Assembly: GCF_001439925.1 (NCBI RefSeq)
Contig: NZ_LMBV01000005.1
Location: 62,001-126,000, forward strand
Direction of reading: 5' to 3'
DNA length: 64,000 bases
DNA from: Peribacillus muralis
GTDB lineage: Bacteria; Bacillota; Bacilli; Bacillales; DSM-1321
In this document: positions 15,407-24,599 of the stretch, piece by piece
Position numbering within the stretch: position 1 is the stretch's first letter
Layout of the letters: each line of letters begins with the position of its first letter
Notes under the pieces: model-generated
Database searches by the model: none
What the model saw: only the letters and a program-made list of their open reading frames with translations
Told to the model about the DNA's origin: nothing
Made by a program: the position numbers and the translations under genes

Positions 15407-16837
15407 GTGGCTGCCAAAACGGCATGGAAGGGATTATTATTCGTTACTTTCGTATATATTCTTTATGTAGTGGTGACGGCAGTGGTCATTTTCTGCTTGC
15501 CAAAGGAAAAGGAAGCGGGGAGGATGACGAATCACATAAGTGCCTATATGGGAGAAAAAGAAGCCACGGTGGATCGTGTACTGCTGCTTGAAGATGGGTA
15601 TCAATCAGGATTGGCTCGTATGCAAATGATTCAGGAAGCGAACCAATCAATCGATATTGCCTACTACTCCATTGCAAAAGGTGAAACAAGCGAACTCCTT
15701 TTAGGAGCACTGATACAAGCAGCGGATCGCGGCGTAAAGGTCCGGATCCTTCTCGACGGAATCTGCCATGGCCTTAGGGGGGAACTGAGAAATGCCCGCT
15801 ATGCACTGGCAGCACATGACAATATTGAATTAAGGTACTACGAAACCTTCAAGCCATTCAAGCCATGGACATGGCACAATCGGCTTCATGACAAAATCAT
15901 GACCGTGGATGGCAAGCTAGCGATCATCGGGGGCAGGAATATTGCCGATAAGTATTTAGCAAGCAAGCCGCCTAAGAATTTTGTCTACGACCGCGATGTC
16001 CTGATTTTTAATGCAAAACAAGAAAAAGTTAGCGTCATCGTTGATATGAAGGGGTATTTGGATGCATTATGGAATCATCCGTATACGAGTGAGGTTTTTG
16101 CGGATCTTTCAAAGAAACAAAAGGAAAAAGGAAAAAGAATGAGGGCCACATTATCCAGTACATATCGTGATGCAAAGCATGAGAAAGCCGAATTTGTCGA
16201 GCCATCCATCGATTGGAGTACCTCAACAGCCACGACGAAAAAAGTTTCTTTTCTTCATAATCCAATCGAGCGCTTCTATAAATACCCGTTTGTGTGGAAA
16301 TCACTGGTCGATATTGCAGCAGAAACCAAGCGATCGGTATTCATCCAGAGCCCTTATATCGTTCCGGCCAATATGTTGGAGGAGTATGTGCCAAATCGGC
16401 TGGATGCTAAAGCGGAGTGGACGATATTGACCAATTCGGTAACATCGACCCCGAATGTTATCGCATTTTCCAGTTATTTAGCACTAAGAGATCGAATCGT
16501 TGAAACAGGTGCAAGACTTTATGAATATTCGAAGCTGTATTCCTTGCATGGCAAGTCCGTTGTATATGATGAACGGTTAAGTGCAGTCGGTTCCTTCAAT
16601 TTGGATTCACGATCTGCCTTTTTAAATACGGAATCCATGGTGATCATTGATAGTGAAGTATTCGCCTCACAGCTTATGGGGGCAATTGATTCGAAAATTG
16701 CGGATAGTACACTCGTTGCAGACGATAAAAAGTATATCGAACCGCCTGAAGACAAAAAAAAGGAAGAATCCTTTTTTAAAGCCACCTTTTTAAATGCCCT
16801 CTCGAAAATAACGGTATATTGTAACCGGTTCATATAA
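15407..16837 (+). CDS. Phospholipase D family protein (cardiolipin synthase-like)
   Basis: A 476-residue protein with one N-terminal membrane helix (WKGLLFVTFVYILYVVVTAVV) followed by two PLD domains. The HKD motifs are HDKIMTVDGKLAIIGGRNI (about residue 163) and HGKSVVYDERLSAVGSFNLDS (about residue 384), both with the His-Lys pair and downstream Gly-Gly/Asn. Members of this family synthesise cardiolipin or transfer/hydrolyse phosphatidyl groups. The sequence around the motifs is nearer to the YwiE/YwjE-like branch than to main cardiolipin synthase, so substrate is uncertain. GTG 15407 has AGGGGG eight bases upstream. The C-terminus contains an acidic/lysine linker (EPPEDKKKEE) before a final hydrophobic-aromatic segment. 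Confidence 0.88.
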   Translation: MAAKTAWKGLLFVTFVYILYVVVTAVVIFCLPKEKEAGRMTNHISAYMGEKEATVDRVLLLEDGYQSGLARMQMIQEANQSIDIAYYSIAKGETSELLLGALIQAADRGVKVRILLDGICHGLRGELRNARYALAAHDNIELRYYETFKPFKPWTWHNRLHDKIMTVDGKLAIIGGRNIADKYLASKPPKNFVYDRDVLIFNAKQEKVSVIVDMKGYLDALWNHPYTSEVFADLSKKQKEKGKRMRATLSSTYRDAKHEKAEFVEPSIDWSTSTATTKKVSFLHNPIERFYKYPFVWKSLVDIAAETKRSVFIQSPYIVPANMLEEYVPNRLDAKAEWTILTNSVTSTPNVIAFSSYLALRDRIVETGARLYEYSKLYSLHGKSVVYDERLSAVGSFNLDSRSAFLNTESMVIIDSEVFASQLMGAIDSKIADSTLVADDKKYIEPPEDKKKEESFFKATFLNALSKITVYCNRFI

Positions 16838-16906
16838 AGATAAACCGCGAAGCTAATTCGATTTGGTATACTTAAGCAACAATATCAATCCGAAGGAGAA
16901 AGAATC

Positions 16907-17764
16907 ATGCAAACTTTACAGCACCTTTCGAAACATATCGTCTACCTGACACCAGTCCAAGAAACGGATCGGCCGATTCTTGCCGCTGTTAAAGGTAACA
17001 AAAAAACGCTCATCATCGATGCCGGTAACTCCGTCCAGCATGCACAGCTCTTTCAGGAGGAATTACTTAAACATGATATAAGCGGGGACTTCCTCGTTTT
17101 GACGCATTCCCACTGGGATCACGTATTCGGACTGGAGCATATCGAAATTCCAGTCATTTGCCACGAAAAAACCTATCAGCATATTAAGGAAATGCAGCCG
17201 CTTTCATGGGAAGACCAAGCTCTTGACCAGCGGGTTGAAGAAGGCACGGAGATCTTATTTTGTGCCGATGCAATCAAACTAGAACTTGGAAGAAATCGAG
17301 AGATCGCCCTGCCGCTGCCCGATATCACGTTTGAAAAAAAGCTGACAATCGATCTCGGCGATGTAACCTGCGTCATTGAACACATCGGCGGTGATCATGC
17401 AAAGGATTCCTGCATCGTTTATGTTCCAGAGGAAAAAACCTTATTTCTCGGAGACTGCTTTTACGCCAATCTTTATGCGGAAAAATGGAATTATACCGCT
17501 GAACAGGCCGCGCTGCTCGTCAAGAAAATTGAAGCCTATGAAGCCGATACATATATACTTTCCCATCATCATCAGCCTTGCACGAAGCAGGAAATGAAAG
17601 CTGAATTGGAATTAATGAAACAATGTGCCAGAGCTGTCGTCGAGCACCGTGGCAATCGAGCCCTAATTCAGCAGGACTTGGCCAAGAAAGCAAAAGGTGA
17701 ATTAACGGAAGATGAACTCGAAACGATCGGCTTTTTTGTGAATGGGTATGAACTGGGGCAGTGA
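16907..17764 (+). CDS. MBL-fold metallo-hydrolase
   Basis: This 285-residue metallo-beta-lactamase-fold protein carries the metal motif HSHWDH in LVLTHSHWDHVFGLEH (about residues 66-80). Later ligands are His in IGGDHAKDSCIVYVPEEKTLFLGDC (the GD-C strand carries the bridging Asp) and His in LSHHHQP near residue 225. The central insertion (EEGTEILFCADAIKLELGRN) and a C-terminal alpha-helical tail are outside the core fold. The reaction is not predictable; many soluble relatives are thioesterases, lactonases or hydrolases of small metabolites. The start ATG has AAGGAGAAAG upstream, and a symmetric terminator follows between it and the convergent exporter gene. Confidence 0.85.
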   Translation: MQTLQHLSKHIVYLTPVQETDRPILAAVKGNKKTLIIDAGNSVQHAQLFQEELLKHDISGDFLVLTHSHWDHVFGLEHIEIPVICHEKTYQHIKEMQPLSWEDQALDQRVEEGTEILFCADAIKLELGRNREIALPLPDITFEKKLTIDLGDVTCVIEHIGGDHAKDSCIVYVPEEKTLFLGDCFYANLYAEKWNYTAEQAALLVKKIEAYEADTYILSHHHQPCTKQEMKAELELMKQCARAVVEHRGNRALIQQDLAKKAKGELTEDELETIGFFVNGYELGQ

Positions 17765-17785
17765 AGAATGGGAGTAATTAGTAAA

Positions 17786-17810
17786 GGCACCCCAACTCGA
17801 ATGGGGTGCC
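17786..17810. terminator. Bidirectional hairpin between convergent genes
   Basis: GGCACCCCA and TGGGGTGCC form a perfect 9-bp stem with a 7-base loop between the stops of the metallo-hydrolase and LysE-type genes. T-runs are weak on both sides. Confidence 0.6.
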
Positions 17811-17817
17811 GTGCAAA

Positions 17818-18450
17818 TTAATTATGTGCTTTTTCCAGTGCGAGCTTGATTCCAAATCCAATCAGCACCATTCCAGTTACACCCTCGAAAATCGCCTGCG
17901 TTCTCGGCCTTTTCATAAAGGCGCTGATCTGGTTCAACAAATAAATATAAAAAATGAACCACAACGCCGTTAACACGGTATACGTGATCCCCATAATCAG
18001 AAACGGCAAAAACGTCGTATTGCCTGGATCCACGAACTGAGGCAGAAACGTCAAGAAGAAGACGGCCACTTTAGGGTTGAGTAAATTGGTAAGAAACCCC
18101 TGCTTGAAGCAAGACTGATTTTCATACTTGCTTTTGATTGGTGCCCCTTCGGCACTAGCAGCTTGATTATTCTTTAATCCCCATAACGTTTTGATACCTA
18201 GGTATACAAGATAAATGGCACCAACGTATTTGAAGACGGAAAATAACAAAGCTGACTTCACGATGATTGCTGAAAGCCCAAACACGGCTGCTGATGTATG
18301 GATAAGCAAGGCGCAGCAAGTCCCTAGCATCGTCTTAAATCCACCCTTCGTCCCATCGGTAACCGTATTCCTAGTGGCGATAGCCGTATCCGGACCAGGC
18401 AAAAGGATGAGAAGAATGCACATAAGCACGAAAAAATAAAAATTTTCCAT
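17818..18450 (-). CDS. LysE/RhtB family amino-acid exporter
   Basis: A 210-residue inner-membrane protein with six hydrophobic helices. The family signature lies at the N-terminus: CILLILLPGPDTAIATRNTV, with the conserved PGPD. GTKGGFKTMLGTCCALLIHTSAA follows, then the AIYLVYLGIKTLWG helix and FKQGFLTNLLNPKVAVFFLTFLPQFV, all typical. RhtB/LysE proteins export amino acids such as homoserine, threonine or leucine; the substrate here is unknown. The gene is downstream of a 21-bp repeat array oriented the same way. Confidence 0.9.
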   Translation of the reverse strand: MENFYFFVLMCILLILLPGPDTAIATRNTVTDGTKGGFKTMLGTCCALLIHTSAAVFGLSAIIVKSALLFSVFKYVGAIYLVYLGIKTLWGLKNNQAASAEGAPIKSKYENQSCFKQGFLTNLLNPKVAVFFLTFLPQFVDPGNTTFLPFLIMGITYTVLTALWFIFYIYLLNQISAFMKRPRTQAIFEGVTGMVLIGFGIKLALEKAHN

Positions 18451-18546
18451 ATACGGACCTCCATTCTCGTTGTTGAATTCAGAAGATTATAACATAAACA
18501 AACGCAGTTGCGGGAGCTATGAAAGAAGATATTCATGATTTTGGGC

Positions 18547-18797
18547 GTTTACTCTCGAATGAGAGCTGTTTACTCGCGAGTTTGAGCCGTTTATTCGTGA
18601 GTTTGAGCCGTTTACACGCGAGTTTGAGCTGTTTATTCGTGAGTTTGAGCTGTTTATTCGCGAGTTTGAGCGGTTTATTCGCGAGTTTGAGCTGTTTATT
18701 CGTAAGTTTGAGCTGATTATTCGCAAGTTTGAGCGGTTTATTCGTGAGTTTGAGCTATTTATTCGCAAGTTTGAGCTGTTTATTCGTGAGTTTCGAT
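18547..18797 (-). repeat. Array of twelve 21-bp tandem repeats
   Basis: Twelve head-to-tail units of 21 bp, consensus (plus strand) GTTTATTCG-Y-GAGTTTGAGC-Y, fill most of the gap between the DUF2164 and LysE genes. The first unit is most diverged and the last is truncated. Read on the minus strand the core is CTCGCGAATAAAC, which aligns with the TTCG-x-x-GATAAAC core of the arrays near 35.5 and 50.6 kb. The array is therefore marked on the minus strand, the same direction as both flanking genes. Because 21 is a multiple of three, both strands hold open frames of heptapeptide repeats, but these lack ribosome sites. Confidence 0.9.
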
Positions 18798-18819
18798 CGG
18801 TCAATGCTTGTAAAATTGC

Positions 18820-19065
18820 TTATCTGTTAATCGGGCGTTCGAGCGTTAATATTTCATCTTCAAGGGAAGCGTATTGCTGTTCGACGACATGCTTGACATC
18901 ATGTACGGCGGCGTTATAGAAATGGGGGGCGAGCGATTCCTTAACGAAGTCCAATACTCGTTCTGCGGCGAATTCCGTTATTTCCTCATCTCTTTCTTGT
19001 GAAAAAAAATATTGGATATCGGATATCATTAATTGTTGTTGCTCTTTAGTTAGCTTGATGAACAT
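18820..19065 (-). CDS. DUF2164 family small protein
   Basis: An 81-residue soluble, mostly helical protein matching DUF2164 as I recall it: IKLTKEQQQLMISDIQYFFSQERDEEI, then AAERVLDFVKESLAPHFYNAAVHDVKHV and a final LEDEILTLERP. The FYNxAVxDV segment is the family hallmark. Function is unknown. I start at ATG 19065 because GAGGA lies nine bases upstream; an in-frame GTG at 19074 directly abuts that site. The gene stands upstream of the 21-bp repeat array. Confidence 0.8.
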   Translation of the reverse strand: MFIKLTKEQQQLMISDIQYFFSQERDEEITEFAAERVLDFVKESLAPHFYNAAVHDVKHVVEQQYASLEDEILTLERPINR

Positions 19066-19172
19066 GCGGAACACTCCTCAAAATATGTTAGTAGTTTTAA
19101 CTATACATGTGGAATCGAGATAATTACAGGCTGGATTTTCAAAAAAGTTTATGTACATACACAGTGTAAAAC

Positions 19173-19207
19173 GAGAATGGCTCCCGTATAATTCGGGAGC
19201 CATTCTC
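19173..19207. terminator. Terminator of the kyn operon (bidirectional)
   Basis: A perfect 14-bp stem (GAGAATGGCTCCCG with CGGGAGCCATTCTC), loop of 7, just past the kynB stop. Flanked on the plus side by ACATTTTT and on the minus side by TCGTTTTA. Confidence 0.85.
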
Positions 19208-19228
19208 ACATTTTTAGGCTGACCCCAT

Positions 19229-19855
19229 TCAGGGGATTTTTTTCAATACAGCTCTTACCGGACTTCCATCTGCTTCAACTATAGGAAGGGGAAGGGCAGC
19301 CAATTCATAATTCCCGGGATCTATATCGTCCAATACAAGACCCTCGAGAATATGAATTCCATGATCGGCAAGCTGATGATGGGCAGACAGTTCCTTACTA
19401 TCCAATGGATCCACCGAAGGTAAATCAAGTCCTAGAAGCCGAATGCCAAGACCTGAAAGGTAAGCGGCTAATTCTGGTTGGATATGGGGGATGGTTTGCG
19501 GAAATACGTTCCTATCCTTCCAAGCATCTGTCCGAATTAACAACCGCGTCACGCCTTGTAGATCATGATTGGCCAATTCCTTGACGCCAATGCTCGTCTT
19601 GTTTGGCAAGTGGACGACGCGTGAACTGCCGATATATAAATTCAGATCCAGGTCAATCACTCGTTTTCCCTCATTATCAAAATGAAACGGTGCATCAATA
19701 TGCGTACCAGTATGTACACTCATGTTGATTTGACCAACATTGACAGATCCACTTTGCTCCTTGCTCCAACTGACTTTGTATGAGAACGGTGCATCTCCTG
19801 GCCAAGTTGCGACATGTTCATCCAGTCGCTGTGAAATATCAATCCATGTACTCAT
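19229..19855 (-). CDS. kynB: Arylformamidase (N-formylkynurenine hydrolase) KynB
   Basis: KynB hydrolyses N-formyl-L-kynurenine to kynurenine and formate. The protein has 208 residues, the usual length. It shows the metal-binding signature HTGTHIDAPFHF (about residues 48-59), an N-terminal WIDISQRLDEHVATWPGD and the conserved LDLPSVDPLDSKELSAHH segment. It is the last gene of the minus-strand kyn operon, 24 bases after kynA, and is followed by a strong terminator. With kynA and kynU it completes the conversion of tryptophan to anthranilate. Confidence 0.95.
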   Translation of the reverse strand: MSTWIDISQRLDEHVATWPGDAPFSYKVSWSKEQSGSVNVGQINMSVHTGTHIDAPFHFDNEGKRVIDLDLNLYIGSSRVVHLPNKTSIGVKELANHDLQGVTRLLIRTDAWKDRNVFPQTIPHIQPELAAYLSGLGIRLLGLDLPSVDPLDSKELSAHHQLADHGIHILEGLVLDDIDPGNYELAALPLPIVEADGSPVRAVLKKIP

Positions 19856-19879
19856 GCATTACCTCCAGTACTTTTCTTC

Positions 19880-20734
19880 TTATAGCTTCGTTCGTAAGCT
19901 CCAGAGCTCTGGGAAAAAGTGTTGATCGAGTGCTCTTTTTAAATACGTTACACCTGATGAACCACCAGTTCCGGTTTTGTTGCCAATGATTCGTTCCACC
20001 GTACTCATATGGTTGAACCGCCATAACTGCTGCTGGTGGCCGATATCCACTAGCTTCTCTGCGAGCTCATATAAGTCCCAATATTGTTCGACATCACGAT
20101 AAACGGTCAGCCATGCTTCTTCTACACTATCATTCGGTTCATATTTTTGCGACCAATCGCGACTGATGGCTTCTTGATCAACAGGTAATCCGCGCGCTAC
20201 AAGAGCATTGATCGCCTCGTCATAGATGCTTGGCTCATGAAGGGCCTGCCGCATTTGCTCATATAGGTCGGCCTCGTGCTGATAGACTGATAGCGTATGG
20301 ACATTTTTGTTTCCTAATGCAAATTCAATCAGTCGATTTTGATAGGATTGAAATCCTGACGATTGTCCGAGTTTATCCCTGAACTCCATATATTCAGCAG
20401 GGGTCAAGGTTGCAAGCACATTCCATGACTGGATGAGCTGCTGTTGGATTCTCGAAACACGCGACAGCATTTTAAACGAGGGCTCCAAATTGTTATCGTG
20501 TATGCACTTTGTTGCAGCCTTCAATTCATGTAAAATGAGCTTCATCCACAGCTCGCTCGCTTGATGGATAATGATAAATAGCATTTCGTCATGATGATCG
20601 GAACATCTATGTTGACTGGTTAATATTTGATCAAGGTGGAGATAATCTCCGTAGGACATCGATTTTTCGAAATCGGTTTGGATATTTTTTTCTAGTCCAG
20701 GCCCGTTTTGTTCCTTGTCATTCATATTCTTCAT
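19880..20734 (-). CDS. kynA: Tryptophan 2,3-dioxygenase KynA
   Basis: This haem enzyme opens the indole ring of tryptophan to N-formylkynurenine, the first step of the pathway. Family landmarks are [16 protein letters not shown] near residue 30, [22 protein letters not shown], and the C-terminal [22 protein letters not shown] stretch carrying the haem His and substrate loop. The start is ATG 20734 with GAGGGG nine bases upstream, giving 284 residues, near the usual size; a longer frame up to 20764 lacks a ribosome site. It lies third in kynU-permease-kynA-kynB. Confidence 0.95.
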   Translation of the reverse strand: MKNMNDKEQNGPGLEKNIQTDFEKSMSYGDYLHLDQILTSQHRCSDHHDEMLFIIIHQASELWMKLILHELKAATKCIHDNNLEPSFKMLSRVSRIQQQLIQSWNVLATLTPAEYMEFRDKLGQSSGFQSYQNRLIEFALGNKNVHTLSVYQHEADLYEQMRQALHEPSIYDEAINALVARGLPVDQEAISRDWSQKYEPNDSVEEAWLTVYRDVEQYWDLYELAEKLVDIGHQQQLWRFNHMSTVERIIGNKTGTGGSSGVTYLKRALDQHFFPELWSLRTKL

Positions 20735-20781
20735 TCTGATATTCCCCTCACTTTTCATATACAAAGACGTGAAATGTCATT

Positions 20782-22203
20782 CTAATTTATCTTCTTATTG
20801 GGAGATTCCTGCCCTGGATGCTGAATCGGATTTCTTTTTTTCGAAACGAAATAAGCAACAGATAAAAATAACAGCCAAGGAACCCCGAATTGGAGCATGA
20901 TTTTGAAATCCGTAAACCATGTCGTAATCATCAGGCAAAATAAAAGGCCTGCACCTAAAATGGTTAGATAGGGAAAGCCAATCATTCTTACCGGTAATTT
21001 GCGTCCGCCTGATTTCTCCCATTGCACCCTGAAGTACAAATGGGAAATGAAAATCATGAACCAAGTGAAAATGGCACCGAACATGGAAATGCCCATCATA
21101 AAGGCATAGGAGGAACCTGGAAGTAAAGCATGAACGCCTGCAGCAATGAAAATTCCCGTTGTCGAGATAGCCATTGCATTTGCCGGAACGTTCCTTTTGT
21201 TTAATTTCCCTAAAATGCTAGGTGCATTTTCCCGCCGCGCCAACGAAAACATCATGCGTGTCGAAGCATAGAGCTGAGCATTCATGGCCGATAAAGCGGC
21301 TGTTAAAATGATGAAATTCATGATTCCGGATGCACCTGGAATGTTCAAGATCTCCATTACCTTTACGAAGGGGCTTTCCTCGATCCCAGCCGTTTTCCAC
21401 GGTACGATCATCAACATGATCCCAATTGTCAGAACATAGAAAGTGGATAAACGAAAAACCGTAGCTTTTAATGCTTTCGGAACAGCTACATCGGGATCTT
21501 TTGCTTCTCCTGATGTAATCGCTATCATTTCGGTTCCAAGAAAGCTGAATAATGAAATGAATACGGCTACCCACATTCCCCACCAGCCAAATGGGAAAAA
21601 ACCGCCTTCATTCACGAAGTTCTCCGGTCCTATATTTGGCTGTTCGGATGTACCGAGCAGTACATAGGCTCCAAGAAGGATAAAACCAACGATGGCACTT
21701 ATTTTAAGAAAGGAGAACCAATACTCAAATGTAGCGAAGGTATTTACGCTAGTGGCATTTACATAAATCAGGACACCTGCAAACAACAAAATCCATACGA
21801 TTCCCGGTACGGCAGGGAACCAAAATTTCATATACACGCTGACTGCGCTAACTTCCACGCCAACAGCCAATACATTGCTTATCCAGTAAGAATAGCGAAC
21901 AAGATAACCTGACATGGGATTCATGTACGTTTCAGCAATGGCTCCAAACGATCCGGAAGTGGGATGAGCCACTGTCATTTCTGCCAAACAGCCCATCAAC
22001 AGCAGGACAATGAACGCCCCCAGTGCATAGCTGAGCAATACACTTGGACCTGCCGCTTGAATGGCAAGGCCGCTGCCAAGGAATAAACCCGTCCCGATGG
22101 CACAGCCCATGGCAATCATCGAAAGCTGATTGGTTTCTAATGATCGCTTCAATCCTTTTTCTGGATCATCTGTCCTGTTCAATTGTATATTGTTGTTCTC
22201 CAT
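20782..22203 (-). CDS. Amino-acid permease of the kyn operon (AAT/APC family)
   Basis: A 473-residue twelve-helix permease of the amino acid transporter (AroP/LysP-like) group. The first helix holds IAMGCAIGTGLFLGSGLAIQAAGPS, a textbook substrate/ion-binding GxGxGLFxGSG segment, and GAIAETYMNPMSGYLVRYSYW follows. GTEMIAITSGEAKDPDVAVPKA is the conserved helix 6-7 region. Being inside the tryptophan-degradation operon, it probably imports tryptophan or kynurenine. This is inferred from context, because family resemblance alone cannot choose the substrate. It sits between kynU (75 bases upstream) and kynA. Confidence 0.9.
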   Translation of the reverse strand: MENNNIQLNRTDDPEKGLKRSLETNQLSMIAMGCAIGTGLFLGSGLAIQAAGPSVLLSYALGAFIVLLLMGCLAEMTVAHPTSGSFGAIAETYMNPMSGYLVRYSYWISNVLAVGVEVSAVSVYMKFWFPAVPGIVWILLFAGVLIYVNATSVNTFATFEYWFSFLKISAIVGFILLGAYVLLGTSEQPNIGPENFVNEGGFFPFGWWGMWVAVFISLFSFLGTEMIAITSGEAKDPDVAVPKALKATVFRLSTFYVLTIGIMLMIVPWKTAGIEESPFVKVMEILNIPGASGIMNFIILTAALSAMNAQLYASTRMMFSLARRENAPSILGKLNKRNVPANAMAISTTGIFIAAGVHALLPGSSYAFMMGISMFGAIFTWFMIFISHLYFRVQWEKSGGRKLPVRMIGFPYLTILGAGLLFCLMITTWFTDFKIMLQFGVPWLLFLSVAYFVSKKRNPIQHPGQESPNKKIN

Positions 22204-22278
22204 ATTTCATCCCCTTTCTTTCTGTAAAGACTTCATTCAATCTAACCTTCGGGGGAGTGTGTCCCCCAGGTTGTATTG

Positions 22279-23556
22279 TCATGCCACGACTTCACGTTCA
22301 TTTTTATACTTTTCATATTGTTTTTCTGTCATGATTTTTTTGAGGATTTGGACGACTTCCCAAACTTCAGCGTAGGAGGTATAAAGCGCAACCGGAGCTA
22401 GGCGAATGATGTTAGGCGCACGGAAATCCGGTATTACGCCGTTATCCTTCAATGCTTTGCAAATGCGTGCAGCTTCTTTATGTTCTAGGCTGACATGGCC
22501 GCCGCGCCGAGCATCTTCTCTAGGGGTCCCGATAAAAAACCCCATGTCCTTCAACTCATATTCGACCAAGTCGATTAAATATTGATTGATTTTAAGAGAT
22601 TTTCCCCGGATGTTTTCAATTCCTGCCTCCATAAAAATTTCCAAGGACCCCATTAAAGGAGCACAGCTTAACACATTTGGTGTCCCAATTTGGTAGGCAC
22701 CAGCGGAATCAGCTTGAGTTAACGTATGTTCCATATCGAATTGTTTTTCTTTACTTGACCCGAACCATCCAGCCAATCCAGGCATCGTCCCAAAGTGTTT
22801 ACGGTTAACATACAAGCCGCCAACGGCGCCAGGACCGCCATTCAAATGTTTATAATTGCACCAATAAGCAAAATCAACATCCCATTCCCTGAACGAATGC
22901 GGGATCGCACCAATCGAATGGCATCCATCAAATCCGATCATGATTCCTCTTTCATGGGCTTCCTCGGTCAGACGTTTCATATCCAATATTTGGCCGCTGC
23001 GATAGAGGACCGTCGGAAGGATGATGAGAGCGATATCATCGGTCATGGCCTCGATGATATCATCCTCTTCAAGGAATCGGCCGTCCCGGCTCTTCACTCG
23101 GATGAGATGGGTTTCCGGATCGAGCCCATGAGTGCGCAGCTGGCTTTGGAGTGCATAAATATCTGTCGGAAAGGTTAGCTCATCCGCCAGGATTTTTGTG
23201 CGGAATCCTTCAGGCTTATAAAAGGTGGACACGAGCTGATGCAGATTCACCGTAGTCGAGCCGGTTAGGATGACCTCATCGGAGGAAGCACCGACCAAAT
23301 GGGCCATTTTTGCCCCCAGTTCCTCAGCCATGAAAAACCATGGATGTTTTCCCTGTGTCCACCCGTCAATCCCATGTTCCTTCCAATCCGATAAAGATTC
23401 CAAAAGAGTGCGCTCAGCCCTTTTTGAAAGCAGCCCTAAGGAGTTCCCGTCCATATAGATGGAATCAGGCTTTAAATAAAACTCATTCCTAAATGCATGA
23501 AGAGCATCTTGTTCATCCAGCTGTTTCGCGTAATCCAACGTGTATGTTGTAACCAT
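22279..23556 (-). CDS. kynU: Kynureninase KynU
   Basis: This PLP enzyme cleaves kynurenine to anthranilate and alanine. It has 425 residues. The N-terminal [23 protein letters not shown] and [23 protein letters not shown] regions are typical, and [43 protein letters not shown] contains the PLP Lys in [10 protein letters not shown]. The late [12 protein letters not shown] motif is also conserved. The start ATG has AGGAGGTCATT upstream. As first gene of the minus-strand operon it faces the divergent TetR gene across a 170-base promoter region with a palindrome. Confidence 0.96.
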   Translation of the reverse strand: MVTTYTLDYAKQLDEQDALHAFRNEFYLKPDSIYMDGNSLGLLSKRAERTLLESLSDWKEHGIDGWTQGKHPWFFMAEELGAKMAHLVGASSDEVILTGSTTVNLHQLVSTFYKPEGFRTKILADELTFPTDIYALQSQLRTHGLDPETHLIRVKSRDGRFLEEDDIIEAMTDDIALIILPTVLYRSGQILDMKRLTEEAHERGIMIGFDGCHSIGAIPHSFREWDVDFAYWCNYKHLNGGPGAVGGLYVNRKHFGTMPGLAGWFGSSKEKQFDMEHTLTQADSAGAYQIGTPNVLSCAPLMGSLEIFMEAGIENIRGKSLKINQYLIDLVEYELKDMGFFIGTPREDARRGGHVSLEHKEAARICKALKDNGVIPDFRAPNIIRLAPVALYTSYAEVWEVVQILKKIMTEKQYEKYKNEREVVA

Positions 23557-23663
23557 AATGACCTCCTATTTTCTATTTACTTATCGTTCTAGGAAAATCG
23601 TAGCAAAGAATATGACATCATGTCAATGAAATAAATCAGAAAATTTAAATAAATAACAGAAGA

Positions 23664-23679
23664 TTGCAGATTCCTGCAA
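23664..23679. promoter_or_regulatory. Palindrome between kynU and the TetR gene (candidate operator)
   Basis: TTGCAG-ATTC-CTGCAA is a perfect 6-4-6 inverted repeat in the 176-base divergent region. Its position between the two start codons, next to a TetR-type gene, makes it a candidate operator for that regulator. Only one copy is seen. Confidence 0.5.
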
Positions 23680-23732
23680 ATGTTTTTTATTTTTATAGAA
23701 ATCCTTTATGCTAGATATAAGGAGGGATGGGC

Positions 23733-24347
23733 ATGATTGATGGCCAAGTAGGGGATAAACGGCATTTACGCTCGATGATGACACGGCAAAAGCTATTGGA
23801 AGCTGCAAAAGAAATTTTTCTTGAAGAAGGTTATCAAGCCGCAGTTATTTCCCAAATGATCAAAAGGGCGAATATCGGATATGGAACGGCCTATGTGCAC
23901 TTTAAAGGAAAAGAGGAACTATTAATAGTATTAATGGAGAATGTGATGGAGCAATTTTATGAAATTGCCGAGACATCTTTCTTTCCGAACTCAAAAGAAG
24001 AAGCAAAACAAATTATAAACAACCAAGCCAAGGCTTTTCTGAAAATGGCAGAGGCTGAACGCAATATGATGCAAGTTTTCGAACAGGCTATAGGCATTTC
24101 GACCGCCATTTCAGATAAATGGAAAGCGATCCGCAAGCAGTTCATCCAACGAATATCAAAGGACGTCGCTTATGCACAGCAAAATGGACTGGCAAGAGCT
24201 GAACTGAACCATGAACTTGTGGCAAAAGGCTGGTTCTTCACAAACGAAATGTATCTGTGGGAAATTGTCCGGAACGAGCATCAAAGCACTGTCGACGAAA
24301 TTGCTCAGACCATCACCTCAGTTTACGTAGAAGGCCTATATATGTAA
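23733..24347 (+). CDS. TetR/AcrR family regulator, candidate repressor of the kyn operon
   Basis: A 204-residue regulator with an N-terminal helix-turn-helix: TRQKLLEAAKEIFLEEGYQAAVISQMIKRANIGYGTAYVHFKGKEELL, in which IGYGTAYVHFKGKEEL is the TetR recognition helix region. The C-terminal domain (about 60-200) is all-helical and ligand binding, with no close match I can name. ATG 23733 lies six bases after GGAGGG; ATG 23727 directly abuts that site. It is divergent from kynU, so control of tryptophan catabolism with tryptophan or kynurenine as inducer is a reasonable inference. Confidence 0.88.
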   Translation: MIDGQVGDKRHLRSMMTRQKLLEAAKEIFLEEGYQAAVISQMIKRANIGYGTAYVHFKGKEELLIVLMENVMEQFYEIAETSFFPNSKEEAKQIINNQAKAFLKMAEAERNMMQVFEQAIGISTAISDKWKAIRKQFIQRISKDVAYAQQNGLARAELNHELVAKGWFFTNEMYLWEIVRNEHQSTVDEIAQTITSVYVEGLYM

Positions 24348-24359
24348 TTGACATCGCCT

Positions 24360-24393
24360 AAAACCTTCCAGGTTAATACAATTGGAAGGTTTT
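24360..24393 (+). terminator. Terminator of the TetR gene
   Basis: AAAACCTTCCA pairs with TGGAAGGTTTT, loop 12, followed by further T, 13 bases after the stop. Confidence 0.85.
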
Positions 24394-24439
24394 TTGGTTT
24401 AAACAGAACATAAACAGCTGGTAAAAGGAGAAGAGCACT

Positions 24440-24486
24440 CAATTCGCGGTAAACTACAAAATTCACAAGTAAACCTCCCAAACTTG
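24440..24486 (+). repeat. Relic of the TTCG/ATAAA-type repeat upstream of liaI
   Basis: About two diverged units occur: ATTCGCGGTAAACTACAAA and then ATTCACAAGTAAACCTCCC. These align with the 41-bp composite units at 35.5 and 50.6 kb (TTCG…GATAAAC…CC). Same orientation as the flanking TetR and liaI genes. Confidence 0.45.
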
Positions 24487-24488
24487 AT

Positions 24489-24520
24489 TAAGACTTATCT
24501 CGGCTACGCCTTAGGTCTTA
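24489..24520 (+). promoter_or_regulatory. Inverted repeat upstream of liaI (possible LiaR site)
   Basis: TAAGACTTA (24489-24497) and TAGGTCTTA (24512-24520) form an inverted repeat with one mismatch and a 14-base centre, about 80 bases before liaI. In B. subtilis LiaR binds a palindrome upstream of liaI, so this is a candidate, though it is longer spaced than the site I remember. A hairpin in RNA is the alternative. Confidence 0.35.
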
Positions 24521-24599
24521 GTTGAAAATATAGCTAAGGCTCATTATACGAACTTGTAAAAGTAGATAAGATATAAACAAGGAAAGGAGGACGAAAACA

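Noticed and set aside
18519..18804. Repeat proteins of heptapeptides on both strands of the 21-bp array
   Set aside because: Open frames follow automatically from a period divisible by three; no ribosome sites and biased, implausible composition.
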